Of a stretch of DNA of 64,000 bases, positions 8,208-16,788 are shown piece after piece; position 1 is the stretch's first letter; each line of letters begins with the position of its first letter. A program made the translations under genes and the position numbers. The stretch lies in contig JAMPFQ010000004.1 of the NCBI GenBank assembly GCA_023664345.1, forward strand, positions 26,084 to 90,083, read 5' to 3'. Below the pieces are notes generated by a model that saw only the letters and a list, made by a program, of their open reading frames with translations, did not search any database and was not told the DNA's origin. Source of the DNA: Lachnospiraceae bacterium (lineage in GTDB: Bacteria > Bacillota > Clostridia > Lachnospirales > Lachnospiraceae).

Positions 8208-9632
8208 TCAGTACCTTGTCATAAAATAACTCGCACCCGCAAGGGAGCTCATGGAAATCTCCCTGCCCCAGTGTACGGCGCCGTTGTAGTTCCCCTCCGC
8301 CACGATAACACTGTCGGAACGTACCTCCAGGATGATAACGGAATGTGTGTTCCCATTGATCCTCGCGATATCCCCCACCTGCACGGCGGAAGCGTCATAG
8401 TACAGCCGTGCGGGAGCCGTGCCGAACGCAGCATCACTGAGCATGAACGCAAAGCCTGCACAGCCATATCCGCCGGAATAGATCCCGCCGTTCCATCCAT
8501 AATAATTATCATTTGTCCATGGCGTCCCATCAGGGTAGGAAGACTGCAACCCGATCATGGCGCTGTACACCGCGGAAGCGTCCGGCGCCACCGCCTGGTA
8601 CTCTATATTTTCTTTCCCACAGGCCTGGCAGACGTACCGCTCGAAATTCTGGTTCCCCTCAGTGCCGCTCTCCACCAGCTGGTAACTGTGCCCCAGCGCC
8701 CGTCCCGTAGTGGCTCCGCACCTTTGACAAGTAGAGGGACGTTCACAGGTGGCTTCCACGAAACTGTGCCCCAGCGCCTCTCCCTCTTTTATCTTACAAC
8801 GCCTGCAGGTTTTGGGAGTCGCGCATGTAGCCTCCGTGAAATCATGCCCCAGAGGTTCGCCCACCGTTTCTCCGCAGCGTTTGCAGACTGCGGCTTCCAG
8901 GCAGGTGGCTTTCGTCAGGTTATGACCTAACGCCTTGCCCTCCGTCTCCCCGCAGCGTGTACAAGTCTTCGGGTCTGTACAGTCAGCCTCCGCGAAATCG
9001 TGACCCAAGGCCTCCCCTGACTCTTCCTTGCAACGGCTGCAGATCTGGGGCAGGGTACAGGTGGCTTCCGCAAAATCATGACCTGGCGCTTTCCCAATCT
9101 CTTCCTTACAACGGGTGCAGATCACCGGCTCCAGACAGCCCCTGACCTGCTCTATATGCCCCAGCGCCTCCGCTATCTCCTCGCCGCAGCGGGAACACAC
9201 CCCGGGTTCCGTACAGGTGGGCTCGCTGCTGTCATGACCCAGCGCCTCTCCCACGATATGCCCGCACAATTCACAGGTCTGTGGCGTCACACAATCTGCC
9301 TCCACATAAGAATGCTCGCGGACAATCACGTGGCATTTGTACCAGTGGGCTCCCTGGCGGACAGTCACTGTGGTCTCTCCCGGAGCCAGTCCCACAACGG
9401 AGCCCTCGCTCCCCTCGTCAAATGCTATGACCTCCGCATCATCTGCCCGCCAGTCCCATCCTTCGCCGGCGGACTTAATGGTAAGCGAAACGGCTTCTTC
9501 GGGACAGATTGTAACCTCTTTCTCCTCAAATCCGTTTACTTCCACATCACAGGCATGAAACCCGGCGATCCCTCCTCCGGCGGCCACAAGGGCGCTGGCG
9601 GCGGCGATCAGTATCTTCAGTTGTATCTTCAT
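8208..9632 (-). CDS. Secreted cysteine-repeat protein with C-terminal CHAP/NlpC-P60-like domain
   Basis: A 474-residue exported protein. The start MKIQLKILIAAASALV gives a signal peptide/anchor. An earlier ATG (9671) has no good binding site and lies only 15 nt from the -10 box. Residues ~40-105 look like a bacterial Ig-like (Big_2) domain. Next come eight ~30-residue repeats of the form GHDFxEATCxxPxTCxRCGExxGEAL, each with a C-x5-C-x2-C pattern that could bind zinc or form disulphides. The C-terminal ~130 residues contain GCAGFAFML (candidate catalytic Cys) and NTHSVIILEV (candidate His), as in NlpC/P60 or CHAP amidases. A role in the cell envelope is likely; the substrate is unknown. Confidence 0.75.
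   Translation of the reverse strand: MKIQLKILIAAASALVAAGGGIAGFHACDVEVNGFEEKEVTICPEEAVSLTIKSAGEGWDWRADDAEVIAFDEGSEGSVVGLAPGETTVTVRQGAHWYKCHVIVREHSYVEADCVTPQTCELCGHIVGEALGHDSSEPTCTEPGVCSRCGEEIAEALGHIEQVRGCLEPVICTRCKEEIGKAPGHDFAEATCTLPQICSRCKEESGEALGHDFAEADCTDPKTCTRCGETEGKALGHNLTKATCLEAAVCKRCGETVGEPLGHDFTEATCATPKTCRRCKIKEGEALGHSFVEATCERPSTCQRCGATTGRALGHSYQLVESGTEGNQNFERYVCQACGKENIEYQAVAPDASAVYSAMIGLQSSYPDGTPWTNDNYYGWNGGIYSGGYGCAGFAFMLSDAAFGTAPARLYYDASAVQVGDIARINGNTHSVIILEVRSDSVIVAEGNYNGAVHWGREISMSSLAGASYFMTRY
8690..9300 (-). repeat. Eight tandem ~90-bp repeats encoding Cys-rich modules
   Basis: Within the preceding gene, roughly 90-96-bp units recur eight times, each encoding a TC-x5-C-x2-C module ending ALGH. 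The DNA units have diverged, so slippage is probably not frequent now, although copy number may vary between strains. Confidence 0.75.
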
Positions 9633-9685
9633 AATCTTCTGTACCCCCTGTTTATTCTTGATCGGTCTCATAGCAACCGTTTTAT

Positions 9686-9714
9686 ATTATATTGCCGCAT
9701 CCGCTGAAATGCAA
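9686..9714 (-). promoter_or_regulatory. Promoter of the cysteine-repeat protein gene
   Basis: On the minus strand, -35 TTGCAT (9714-9709) and -10 TATAAT (9691-9686) are separated by 17 bp. This sigma-A promoter lies about 55 bp upstream of the chosen start and supports the shorter start. Confidence 0.65.
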
Positions 9715-9763
9715 GGACATCACCGAATCAATCATTATAATATTTCTTTCATTCCCACCTGCC

Positions 9764-9803
9764 AAAAAGGGTAAAGTCCCGCTGATTCCGTAGACTTTAC
9801 CCC
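9764..9803 (-). terminator. Rho-independent terminator
   Basis: On the minus strand GGGTAAAGTC and GACTTTACCC pair around a 14-nt loop (9769-9802) followed by five T. It ends the small gene at 9828-10010 and insulates it from the next promoter. Confidence 0.75.
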
Positions 9804-9827
9804 TTATGCATATGTCGATCATGTTTG

Positions 9828-10010
9828 CTATTCCTTGATCATATCAAGTTCCGTGAGATTAATGCCGGATGCGGAAAGTATCACTTTTAATTCAATATAA
9901 CGACGTTTCATTTTTTTATATGATACGGACTCTTTATCGGTATCTATCATATAATCCTGCAGCCTGGCAAATTCTTCAACATTTCTCTGCATCATCTCTT
10001 TATCTGACAT
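9828..10010 (-). CDS. Small helical protein of unknown function
   Basis: A 60-residue protein with start MSDKEMMQRNVEEFARLQDY preceded by GGTGG at good spacing. It is charged and predicted helical, with a KMKRRYIELKVILSASGINLTELD block and no membrane segment. It is bounded by its own terminator downstream and by the glgB terminator upstream, so it is a single-gene unit. The family was not recognised; similar short helical proteins are common beside metabolic genes in Lachnospiraceae. Calling it a gene rests on the binding site, the codon pattern and the dedicated terminator. Confidence 0.6.
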   Translation of the reverse strand: MSDKEMMQRNVEEFARLQDYMIDTDKESVSYKKMKRRYIELKVILSASGINLTELDMIKE

Positions 10011-10161
10011 ACGACCACCTGCTTTCTAAAATATGAATCATACGGCTACAAAGAAAGTGTACCACAATTCAAAGGTAAAGTCTATTGAAAATAATCAACG
10101 AAAACAGCCCTATGCTGGCACAGTTTCAGACGATATCCAGTATGCCCGGATCGCTGCCGTC

Positions 10162-10200
10162 ATAAAATTCCCCGTCGGCACAGACCAGCGGGGAATCCTT
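10162..10200 (-). terminator. Terminator downstream of glgB
   Basis: ATTCCCCG and CGGGGAAT pair (10167-10196). On the minus strand the stem is followed by TTTTATG, and on the plus strand by CCTTTTTAT, so it may work in both directions. It follows the glgB stop by about 20 bp. Confidence 0.7.
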
Positions 10201-10217
10201 TTTATCTCAATGCAGTT

Positions 10218-12125
10218 TCAGAACACAAACACCGCCGCGCCATAAGGAGGCAGGTCAAAGGAGATGGAATAATCATGATAATGACAGGGCTCTTTCACCG
10301 CCGCGATCTCTGCGGGGATCTCATTGCCCCAGCCGCCGAACCTCTCCTCGTCGCTGTTCAGGAGCAGCTTATATTTTTTCTTCTTGGGCACGCCCACGGT
10401 ATACCCCTCGCGCTTCACGGGCGTCATGTTCAGTACAAACAGCAGGCTGTTCCTGCCGGTGGAAGATTTTCTCACAAAAGAGTACACGCTGTTTTCCGCG
10501 TCGTCCGCGTTCATCCACTCAAAACCCGCCCAGCTGTCGTCAAATTCATAAAACGCAGGATATTTGTTGTACAGTTTCAGCAGTTCTGTCATGTAAGCCT
10601 GCATACCCTGGTTGTTCTTCTCCTCCAGCAGATACCAGTCCAACTCCCTGGCCTCGCTCCACTCCCGCTCCTGTCCGAACTCCTGTCCCATGAACAGCAG
10701 CTTCTTGCCGCAATGGCCGAAGTAATATGTATACCCCACCCTCAGGTTCGCATATTTATCCACCGTATAGCCGGGCATCTTGTTCACCATGGAGCATTTC
10801 AGGTGCACCACCTCGTCGTGGGACAGGGGCAGGATATATTTCTCGCTCTCATTATATGTCATGGCGAAAGTCATGGCATAATGATTCCCTTTCCTGTACA
10901 GGGGATCCAGCTTCATGTATTCACAGAAATCGTGCATCCATCCCATATTCCACTTAAAGGCAAAGCCCAGGCTCTCGCCGCCGATATTGCCGGTCACGTT
11001 AGGCCATGCGGTGGACTCCTCCGCCACGGTCAGGAAGCCGGGATAGGTTCCTCTTACCACGGAATTCATATGCTTGAAAAATTCGATTGCTTCCAGATTC
11101 TCGTTCCCGCCGTATTTATTCGGTACCCACTGTCCGTCCTGTTTTCCGTAGTCCAGATACAGCATGGAAGCCACCGCGTCCACGCGGATGCCGTCCACAT
11201 GGAACTCTCTCAGCCAGAACAGCACGTTGGCAATGAGGAAATTCTTGACCTCATACTTGCCGTAATTAAATATCTTCGTGCCCCAGTCAGGATGCTCTCC
11301 CAGACGGGGATCGGGATGCTCAAAGATGCACTGCCCGTCAAACTCCCCAAGCCCGTGGGCATCCGTGGCAAAATGGGCGGGCACCCAGTCCAGGATCACG
11401 CCGATCCCCGCCTTGTGCAGCTTGTTCACCAGATACATGAAATCCTTGGGCGTTCCATAGCGGGACGTGGGCGCGTAATACCCTGTCACCTGATAGCCCC
11501 AGGAGCCGTCAAAGGGATGCTCCGCAATCCCCATCAGTTCCACATGGGTAAACTTCATCTCTTTTAAATACTCCACGATGCGGTCAGCAAACTGTCGATA
11601 ATTATAGAAACCTTCCTCCGTACCGTCCGGATGCTTCATAAAGGATCCCACATGGCACTCATAAATCGCCATGGGCTCCCTGTTCCAGTCCTTCTTATCC
11701 CGCGCCGCCATCCATTTGGCATCCTGCCAGTCAAAGCCGCTCAGATCCGTGACGATGGAAGCGGTTCCCGGACGGAGTTCCGCGTAATTGGCGAAAGGAT
11801 CCGCCTTGTACAGCTTCCTGCCGTCCTGTGCCGTGATCAGGAACTTATACATCGTGCCCTCGCCCACATTGGGAATGAACAGTCCCCAGATCCCCACCGG
11901 GCCCAGCTTCTCCATAGGATGGGACATCTCGTTCCATCCGTTGAAGCTGCCAATCACATGCACTTCCACCGCATTAGGCGCCCAGACGCCGAAATAGACG
12001 CCGGCTTTCCCCTTTTCCACGGACAGATGCGCCCCCAGCTTCTTGTAAATGTCGTAGTGTGTTCCCTGCGAGAACAGATATTGATCCGCCTCCGAGATAA
12101 ATACTTTTTGTGTTTCTTTCTCCAT
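10218..12125 (-). CDS. glgB: 1,4-alpha-glucan branching enzyme
   Basis: A 635-residue GH13 enzyme that makes alpha-1,6 branches in glycogen. The start MEKETQKVFISEADQYL is chosen because GGAGGG precedes it; the longer frame overlaps the upstream gene. An N-terminal CBM48-like domain (GVYFGVWAPNAVEVHVIGSFNGW) precedes the catalytic barrel. The barrel has DGIRVDAVASML (nucleophile Asp near 317), AEESTAWPNVT (acid/base Glu near 369) and LPLSHDEVVHLK (transition-state His-Asp). The length is normal for the Firmicutes type. It lies 34 bp after the large TPR protein and is probably co-transcribed with it; no other glycogen gene is visible here. Confidence 0.95.
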   Translation of the reverse strand: MEKETQKVFISEADQYLFSQGTHYDIYKKLGAHLSVEKGKAGVYFGVWAPNAVEVHVIGSFNGWNEMSHPMEKLGPVGIWGLFIPNVGEGTMYKFLITAQDGRKLYKADPFANYAELRPGTASIVTDLSGFDWQDAKWMAARDKKDWNREPMAIYECHVGSFMKHPDGTEEGFYNYRQFADRIVEYLKEMKFTHVELMGIAEHPFDGSWGYQVTGYYAPTSRYGTPKDFMYLVNKLHKAGIGVILDWVPAHFATDAHGLGEFDGQCIFEHPDPRLGEHPDWGTKIFNYGKYEVKNFLIANVLFWLREFHVDGIRVDAVASMLYLDYGKQDGQWVPNKYGGNENLEAIEFFKHMNSVVRGTYPGFLTVAEESTAWPNVTGNIGGESLGFAFKWNMGWMHDFCEYMKLDPLYRKGNHYAMTFAMTYNESEKYILPLSHDEVVHLKCSMVNKMPGYTVDKYANLRVGYTYYFGHCGKKLLFMGQEFGQEREWSEARELDWYLLEEKNNQGMQAYMTELLKLYNKYPAFYEFDDSWAGFEWMNADDAENSVYSFVRKSSTGRNSLLFVLNMTPVKREGYTVGVPKKKKYKLLLNSDEERFGGWGNEIPAEIAAVKEPCHYHDYSISFDLPPYGAAVFVF

Positions 12126-12159
12126 AACCCTTCCCTCCATTTTAGTTCCTCTGATTCCT

Positions 12160-15100
12160 TTACGCAAAATCCCTCTCGCTGAGTATGATCATGTCTTCCT
12201 CATCATATCTTCTCGCCAGCAGTATGTCAAAGAAATGCTTTAAATTCTTCCTGTTGGCATGCTTGATGGCGCTGTCCACCAGTTCTTTCACTTCCAGGAC
12301 CGTCACCACATGGTCGCTGGTCTGCATCTCATCGATCCTGGTATGAAGCGCCAGGATGCCCATATCATCAATGGAATACTCCCGTTCTCTGGCATATTTT
12401 CTGCCGAATGCCACCAGCGTGCCGTTGCTCAGCGATTCCACATCCATCCTGGAAGTAAAGCAGGCGGCCAGTTCGGAATGCTGCTCCAGGAATTTGTTCA
12501 TGGCTTTCTTCACATCTTCCAGGATAATGATGATCCCGAAAGATTCCTGCTGTAGAGCCTTGTGGAGGCGCTTTGCCGTATCCGCGTCCATGCCGGACGC
12601 TTTCTGAATGATCAATGCGCCACTTTTCAGCTGCTGTACGGTGGATTCCACGTCCTTTTTATTCAATGCCTGGCCGGATATCTTTGCCACTTTCCCTGCG
12701 AAATTACTGTCCGTCATCTGTACCTCACGGATCATGTTCTTGGCCAGGGACACCGTATCCATGCCCTCCTCGCCGGTAATGACGATATTTCCGGTATATG
12801 CCGCCATACTGATACTGTCGATGGCGTGCACAAGCTGTTCCCTTGAGGCCCGGCTCTGGATGTAAGGGCCATACAGTTCTTTCTCCTCTCTGGTCAGGCT
12901 GCGCACCTTGCCTTTTTCGCGTTCCACGGAAGACGGATCCTCATCCTCTTTTGAGGATTCCTTATCTGCTCCCGGTTTCTTCTTTGCGGCCTTCTCAGGC
13001 TTATCCGTCCCGGTATCCTGCGCAGCCGCTTTTTCAGTTCCTTTCTTCCCGGATTCTTCCGGTTCAGGTTTCTTCGCCGTCTCTTCAGATCCGGACTCTT
13101 CTGCTGCCTCCGACTCCGTCAGTCCGGGCTTATCCGCCGTATCCGGCTGAGACTCCTGCCCTACAGTCTGTTCCGGTTCCTCCGGTTCAGCCGCGGCTGT
13201 CTCCTCCGGTTCTTCTTCCTCTTCCAGATCCGCCCAGGTTATCTCCTCCGACTCTGCTATCTCTTCCTCTTCGTCGGCCTCCTGCCCAAGTCCTTCCGCG
13301 TCATCGGCTCCCTGCGGTTCTTCAATCTCCTCGATCTCCTCCACTTCGTCCGAATCCCCGAAGATCACCTCCTGCTCGGCTTCTTTCAGGATCGTCTCCA
13401 GTTCTTCCTCCGAGTCCTCCTGAGGCTGGCTGTCCCAGTCCTCGGTTTCCTCCTGCCGGTCTGTCAGATCCTCCACCGGAACTTCCTGTTTAGGCTCTCC
13501 GCCAGGACTTTCCTCCACCGTTCCGCTGCCGAACAGGTCCTCATCCGTCACTACTTCTTTCGCAGATCCCTGTATATCCGCGCTACCGCTTTCCAGCTGC
13601 TCCAGCAGGCCATCCCTGACAGAGGCCTCAAAAGCAGTGAACATTTCTCCCGTGTGCCGGAGCACATGCTGGCGCACTTCCTCTTTGCGTTTCTCCGCAT
13701 TCTCCTGCTTCATGCGTTCCCATTCCCTGAGAACATCCTCCAGGTTCATCTGTCCGGTGATCTGTTTCTCGATCTGTTCGCTTTCCGGCACGACCAGACG
13801 GATCTGCCCATCGGATTCCTGCGAAAGGACACTTGCGATCTCCCTGGGCGGCTGGGCAGTCAGTACCTGCTCCGCCGCTCTGGATTCCCGCTTAAGCTGC
13901 GCCATCACAGTCTCCGCCGTGATGTCGTCCGCTTTCTGCTGCTCTGCAGCCATTACCGGTTCAGGCTTTCCTTTAGGGTTTTCTGTACTGTCGGTCTTCT
14001 CCACAGGCTTTTCCGCTGTGTGCTCCACAGGGGCTCTGGCTTCTGCCGTTTCTTTCGCCGGAAGCGGTTCTGCGGGAACAGGTTCAAGTATCTCCTCCGA
14101 CACGGTTTTTCTTCTGGAGCCGATCTCAGGCACGATCTCTTTCACGGCTGCTTTCCCGTCAGCAGCCTGCTTTCCGTTCTGTATGTCTGCGATCTCTCCT
14201 GTCTCGCCGAAAAATACCTCTGACTCCTCCATCACTTCGGCTTCCGGCCCCAGATCGTCCGCATCCACCTCATCTATCTCAGGCAGATCCAAAGATTCCG
14301 TCTCAGACTCCAGCAGCGGCGCCATAATGGTACGCGTGATCTCGTTCTCCCTAGAAGCTTTCGGATCGTCTTCCAATACTTCCCGCAGCCCTGCGGCAAT
14401 CTCCGCCTGAAGATTGATCGTATTATACTGCCCCATATCCATGGGCTTCACCTGAATGTCCAGTTCTTCCGGCTGCTGTGGCACAACCTGCGCGTTTTCC
14501 GCGGTCAGGTCTCCAGAAACAAATCCATATATCTGCGTTTTCCCGCCCATATCGTATCCGGACGGCTGCCCCGGCACAGGTGCATCATAAAGCGCCTCCT
14601 GGGGCGCAGGTTCCTGTTGTGTCTCATAATAAAACGGTTCCTGGAACGCTGGCTCCTGCTGGGTCTCATAGTAAAACTGCTCCTGAGGCGCTTTCTCACG
14701 CTGAGTCTCATAGTAAAACTGTTCCTGAGGCGCCGCCTCCTGCTGGGTCTCATAGTAAAACTGTTCCTGAGGCGCCGCCTCCTGCTGCCCCCCGTAGTAA
14801 GGCTGCTTCTGAGAAGCCTCCTGCTGAGAATCATAATAAGTCTGCCCATATTCCTCAAAACGATGGTCGTACTTCTCCTGCTGGGCGGGAGTCAGGGGCT
14901 GATGCAGCATTTTCAGTTCCATAGCCTTTATGACATATTTTCCTTCACCAAACCAGACGATCAGTTCATCGCACTCCTCCACGCAGCGGGTGCCCAGTCC
15001 CACTCTGTGGTAGAGATACGCCAGTTCATACGCCCATTTCTCACGGTAATCCCTTTTTTTCAATTCCTCCAGGACCCCGATCCGTTCTTCCAGACTGACA

Positions 15101-15465
15101 TCCTGCGCTTCATAAAGCTTATACTGCAGGATATAGCGTCCCGGATCCCTGGGCGCTACCTGCACGAATTCTTTATAATAATTCACTGCCGGGACAAAGT
15201 CTTCCATTTTGATGGAAAGTTCACAGAGAGAATAACAGATCGTCCTCCCGCCGGGTCTCCTCTCATATGCCAGGAGCAGCATATTCCTGGCGTCCTCGTA
15301 CCGCCTGTTGATCTTATACAGATCGCTGATGGTACAGAGCATCATGACGCTCTTCACCCTGCGCCAGTCGATGGTATCCGCGATCTCCGCAGCCGACACA
15401 TACTCCCCCTGCGCGATCAGATCCTTTATCTCATCCGCTCTTACTTTGTATTCATACTTATCCAA
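12160..15465 (-). CDS. Large TPR-acidic linker-AAA-like protein
   Basis: An 1101-residue cytoplasmic protein starting at TTG 15465, with GGGAGCG 7 nt upstream. Residues 1-200 contain TPR-like helices (YKINRRYEDARNMLLLAYERRPGGRTICYSLCELSI). Residues ~210-300 hold 14-residue repeats QQEAAPQEQFYYET. Residues ~350-830 are very rich in Glu, Pro and Ala and presumably disordered. The last ~250 residues look like an AAA+ domain of the SpoVK/CbxX type: GNIVITGEEGMDTVSLAKNMI sits where Walker A should be, but the invariant Lys is missing, and GIIIILEDV resembles Walker B. ATP binding is therefore doubtful. Its function is unknown; the adjoining glgB may only share its promoter. Confidence 0.75.
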   Translation of the reverse strand: MDKYEYKVRADEIKDLIAQGEYVSAAEIADTIDWRRVKSVMMLCTISDLYKINRRYEDARNMLLLAYERRPGGRTICYSLCELSIKMEDFVPAVNYYKEFVQVAPRDPGRYILQYKLYEAQDVSLEERIGVLEELKKRDYREKWAYELAYLYHRVGLGTRCVEECDELIVWFGEGKYVIKAMELKMLHQPLTPAQQEKYDHRFEEYGQTYYDSQQEASQKQPYYGGQQEAAPQEQFYYETQQEAAPQEQFYYETQREKAPQEQFYYETQQEPAFQEPFYYETQQEPAPQEALYDAPVPGQPSGYDMGGKTQIYGFVSGDLTAENAQVVPQQPEELDIQVKPMDMGQYNTINLQAEIAAGLREVLEDDPKASRENEITRTIMAPLLESETESLDLPEIDEVDADDLGPEAEVMEESEVFFGETGEIADIQNGKQAADGKAAVKEIVPEIGSRRKTVSEEILEPVPAEPLPAKETAEARAPVEHTAEKPVEKTDSTENPKGKPEPVMAAEQQKADDITAETVMAQLKRESRAAEQVLTAQPPREIASVLSQESDGQIRLVVPESEQIEKQITGQMNLEDVLREWERMKQENAEKRKEEVRQHVLRHTGEMFTAFEASVRDGLLEQLESGSADIQGSAKEVVTDEDLFGSGTVEESPGGEPKQEVPVEDLTDRQEETEDWDSQPQEDSEEELETILKEAEQEVIFGDSDEVEEIEEIEEPQGADDAEGLGQEADEEEEIAESEEITWADLEEEEEPEETAAAEPEEPEQTVGQESQPDTADKPGLTESEAAEESGSEETAKKPEPEESGKKGTEKAAAQDTGTDKPEKAAKKKPGADKESSKEDEDPSSVEREKGKVRSLTREEKELYGPYIQSRASREQLVHAIDSISMAAYTGNIVITGEEGMDTVSLAKNMIREVQMTDSNFAGKVAKISGQALNKKDVESTVQQLKSGALIIQKASGMDADTAKRLHKALQQESFGIIIILEDVKKAMNKFLEQHSELAACFTSRMDVESLSNGTLVAFGRKYAREREYSIDDMGILALHTRIDEMQTSDHVVTVLEVKELVDSAIKHANRKNLKHFFDILLARRYDEEDMIILSERDFA
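14610..14850 (-). repeat. 42-bp tandem repeats inside the TPR/AAA-like gene
   Basis: About five imperfect 42-bp units encode QQEAAPQEQFYYET (14 residues). The central units are nearly identical at the DNA level, so copy number may change by slippage without shifting the frame. Confidence 0.8.
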
Positions 15466-15608
15466 GGTATTTCGCTCCCTATTCTCTATCTGTTATCATG
15501 GCATCAGAGTCGTTATCCTCTGTAAGGCAATAATATCCCACTATTTCGATTCTATATAGTTTACCATAGTCTGCATACATATGTCAAAAAATATTGTTTA
15601 ATTTTTCA

Positions 15609-15641
15609 TAAAAAATACAAGATATAGTAGCTATACCTTGT
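15609..15641 (-). terminator. Terminator downstream of rsmA
   Basis: On the minus strand ACAAGGTATAG and CTATATCTTGT form a stem (15617-15641) followed by ATTTTTT. The rest of the gap between rsmA and the next gene (15466-15737) is AT-rich, apart from a GC-rich patch at about 15682-15735 that contains GGCGGCACAAACA, a fragment reminiscent of the three-hairpin repeat. Confidence 0.65.
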
Positions 15642-15737
15642 ACCCCTTTACAAAATATCGAAAAACAACCTTATGATACCCAATGTTCCCCCGCGCCTGA
15701 AAGCCTTGCGGACTCTTTTCGGCGGCACAAACACACA

Positions 15738-16592
15738 CTACAGCAGATCGCTCAGCTTTGCGAACTGCTCCAGCTTCAGCGCCTCTCCTCGTATAGCGGG
15801 GGACAGCCCCATTTCCTCCAATGCGCCTGTTACCTGTTCTTTCGACAGATGCAGTTCCGCCGCGTTGCACAACCCATTCACCAGGGTCTTTCTCCTCTGG
15901 TTAAAGGAAGCCCTGATCAGAGAGAACATTTTCTTCTCATCCCTTACCCGGACCGGCGGCGTCCCATGCCTGGTGAGACGTACCACCGCGCTGCCCACAT
16001 TGGGCCGGGGAATGAAGCAATTCGGAGGCACATTTGCCACGATCTCCGGCTTCGCATAATACTGCACCGCCAGGGACAGCGCACCGTAATCCTTGGTGCC
16101 CGGCCCCACCTGCATCCTGTCCGCCACTTCTTTCTGTACCATGACGGTGATGCTCTTTAGGGGCACATGACTTTCAAATAACTCCATGATGATGGGCGTG
16201 GTTATGTAATAGGGCAGATTGGCAACCACCTTGACCGGCTCTCCGCCATTCTTCTCCTCCACAAGCCTGCCAATGTCCAATTTCAGGATATCCCCGTTTA
16301 TGACGGTCACATTGCCATAGCCGGACAACGTCTCCTCCAGAATGGGGATCAGGTTCTTGTCGATCTCCACTGCCACCACCTCTCCCGCATTCTCTGCCAG
16401 ATATTGGGTCATGGTGCCGATGCCCGGCCCGATCTCCAGCACGCAGTCCTCCTTCGCGATCTCTGCGGCGGCAACGATCCGATCCAGCACATTGGTATCG
16501 ATCAGGAAATTCTGCCCGAATCTCTTCTGGATATTAAAGTTGTATTTCTGCAATATTTCAATAGTATTCCGTGGTATCCCTAAATTCGCCAT
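15738..16592 (-). CDS. rsmA: 16S rRNA (adenine1518/1519-N6) dimethyltransferase
   Basis: A 284-residue enzyme (also called KsgA) that dimethylates two adjacent adenines in helix 45 of 16S rRNA during small-subunit maturation. The start MANLGIPRNTIEIL gives the usual length; the longer frame would translate the intergenic repeat. Diagnostic blocks are KRFGQNFLID (~24-33), the SAM site VLEIGPGIGTMT (~51-62), GDILKLD and the catalytic NLPYYITTPI (~126-135), then a C-terminal RNA-contact domain with FNQRRKTLVNGL. Loss of the enzyme causes kasugamycin resistance in other bacteria. It ends at a clear terminator. Confidence 0.96.
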   Translation of the reverse strand: MANLGIPRNTIEILQKYNFNIQKRFGQNFLIDTNVLDRIVAAAEIAKEDCVLEIGPGIGTMTQYLAENAGEVVAVEIDKNLIPILEETLSGYGNVTVINGDILKLDIGRLVEEKNGGEPVKVVANLPYYITTPIIMELFESHVPLKSITVMVQKEVADRMQVGPGTKDYGALSLAVQYYAKPEIVANVPPNCFIPRPNVGSAVVRLTRHGTPPVRVRDEKKMFSLIRASFNQRRKTLVNGLCNAAELHLSKEQVTGALEEMGLSPAIRGEALKLEQFAKLSDLL

Positions 16593-16600
16593 TCCACACT

Positions 16601-16758
16601 TCCAATCATGCCGCCTCCGGCGGCACAAACAATCGATAAACCGCTGCAAGACCGGAAGAATCCGTTCTGCGGATTCTTCCCGGAATGACTTAGATTTTCT
16701 TAGGTTGTGTACTATGCCGAACACAGTTCGGCAACAACCTTAGAAAATCTTCATTCCG
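16601..16758 (+). repeat. Three-hairpin intergenic repeat, copy B
   Basis: Hairpin 1 is GCCGCC-TCC-GGCGGC (16610-16624), followed by ACAAACAATCGAT. Hairpin 2 is GGAAGAATCCG/CGGATTCTTCC (16654-16680). Hairpin 3 has CGGAATGA/TCATTCCG (16681-16688 with 16751-16758), AGATTTTCT/AGAAAATCT and an inner TGCCGAAC/GTTCGGCA. The stem sequences differ from copy A, but both sides change together. Confidence 0.8.
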
Positions 16759-16788
16759 TTCACACTTTCCTCTTGGGATCGCTCTTTC

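Noticed and set aside
10275-11567. Long plus-strand reading frame opposite glgB
   Set aside because: It is antisense to a clear branching-enzyme gene; its composition is that of a codon shadow and it has no ribosome binding site.
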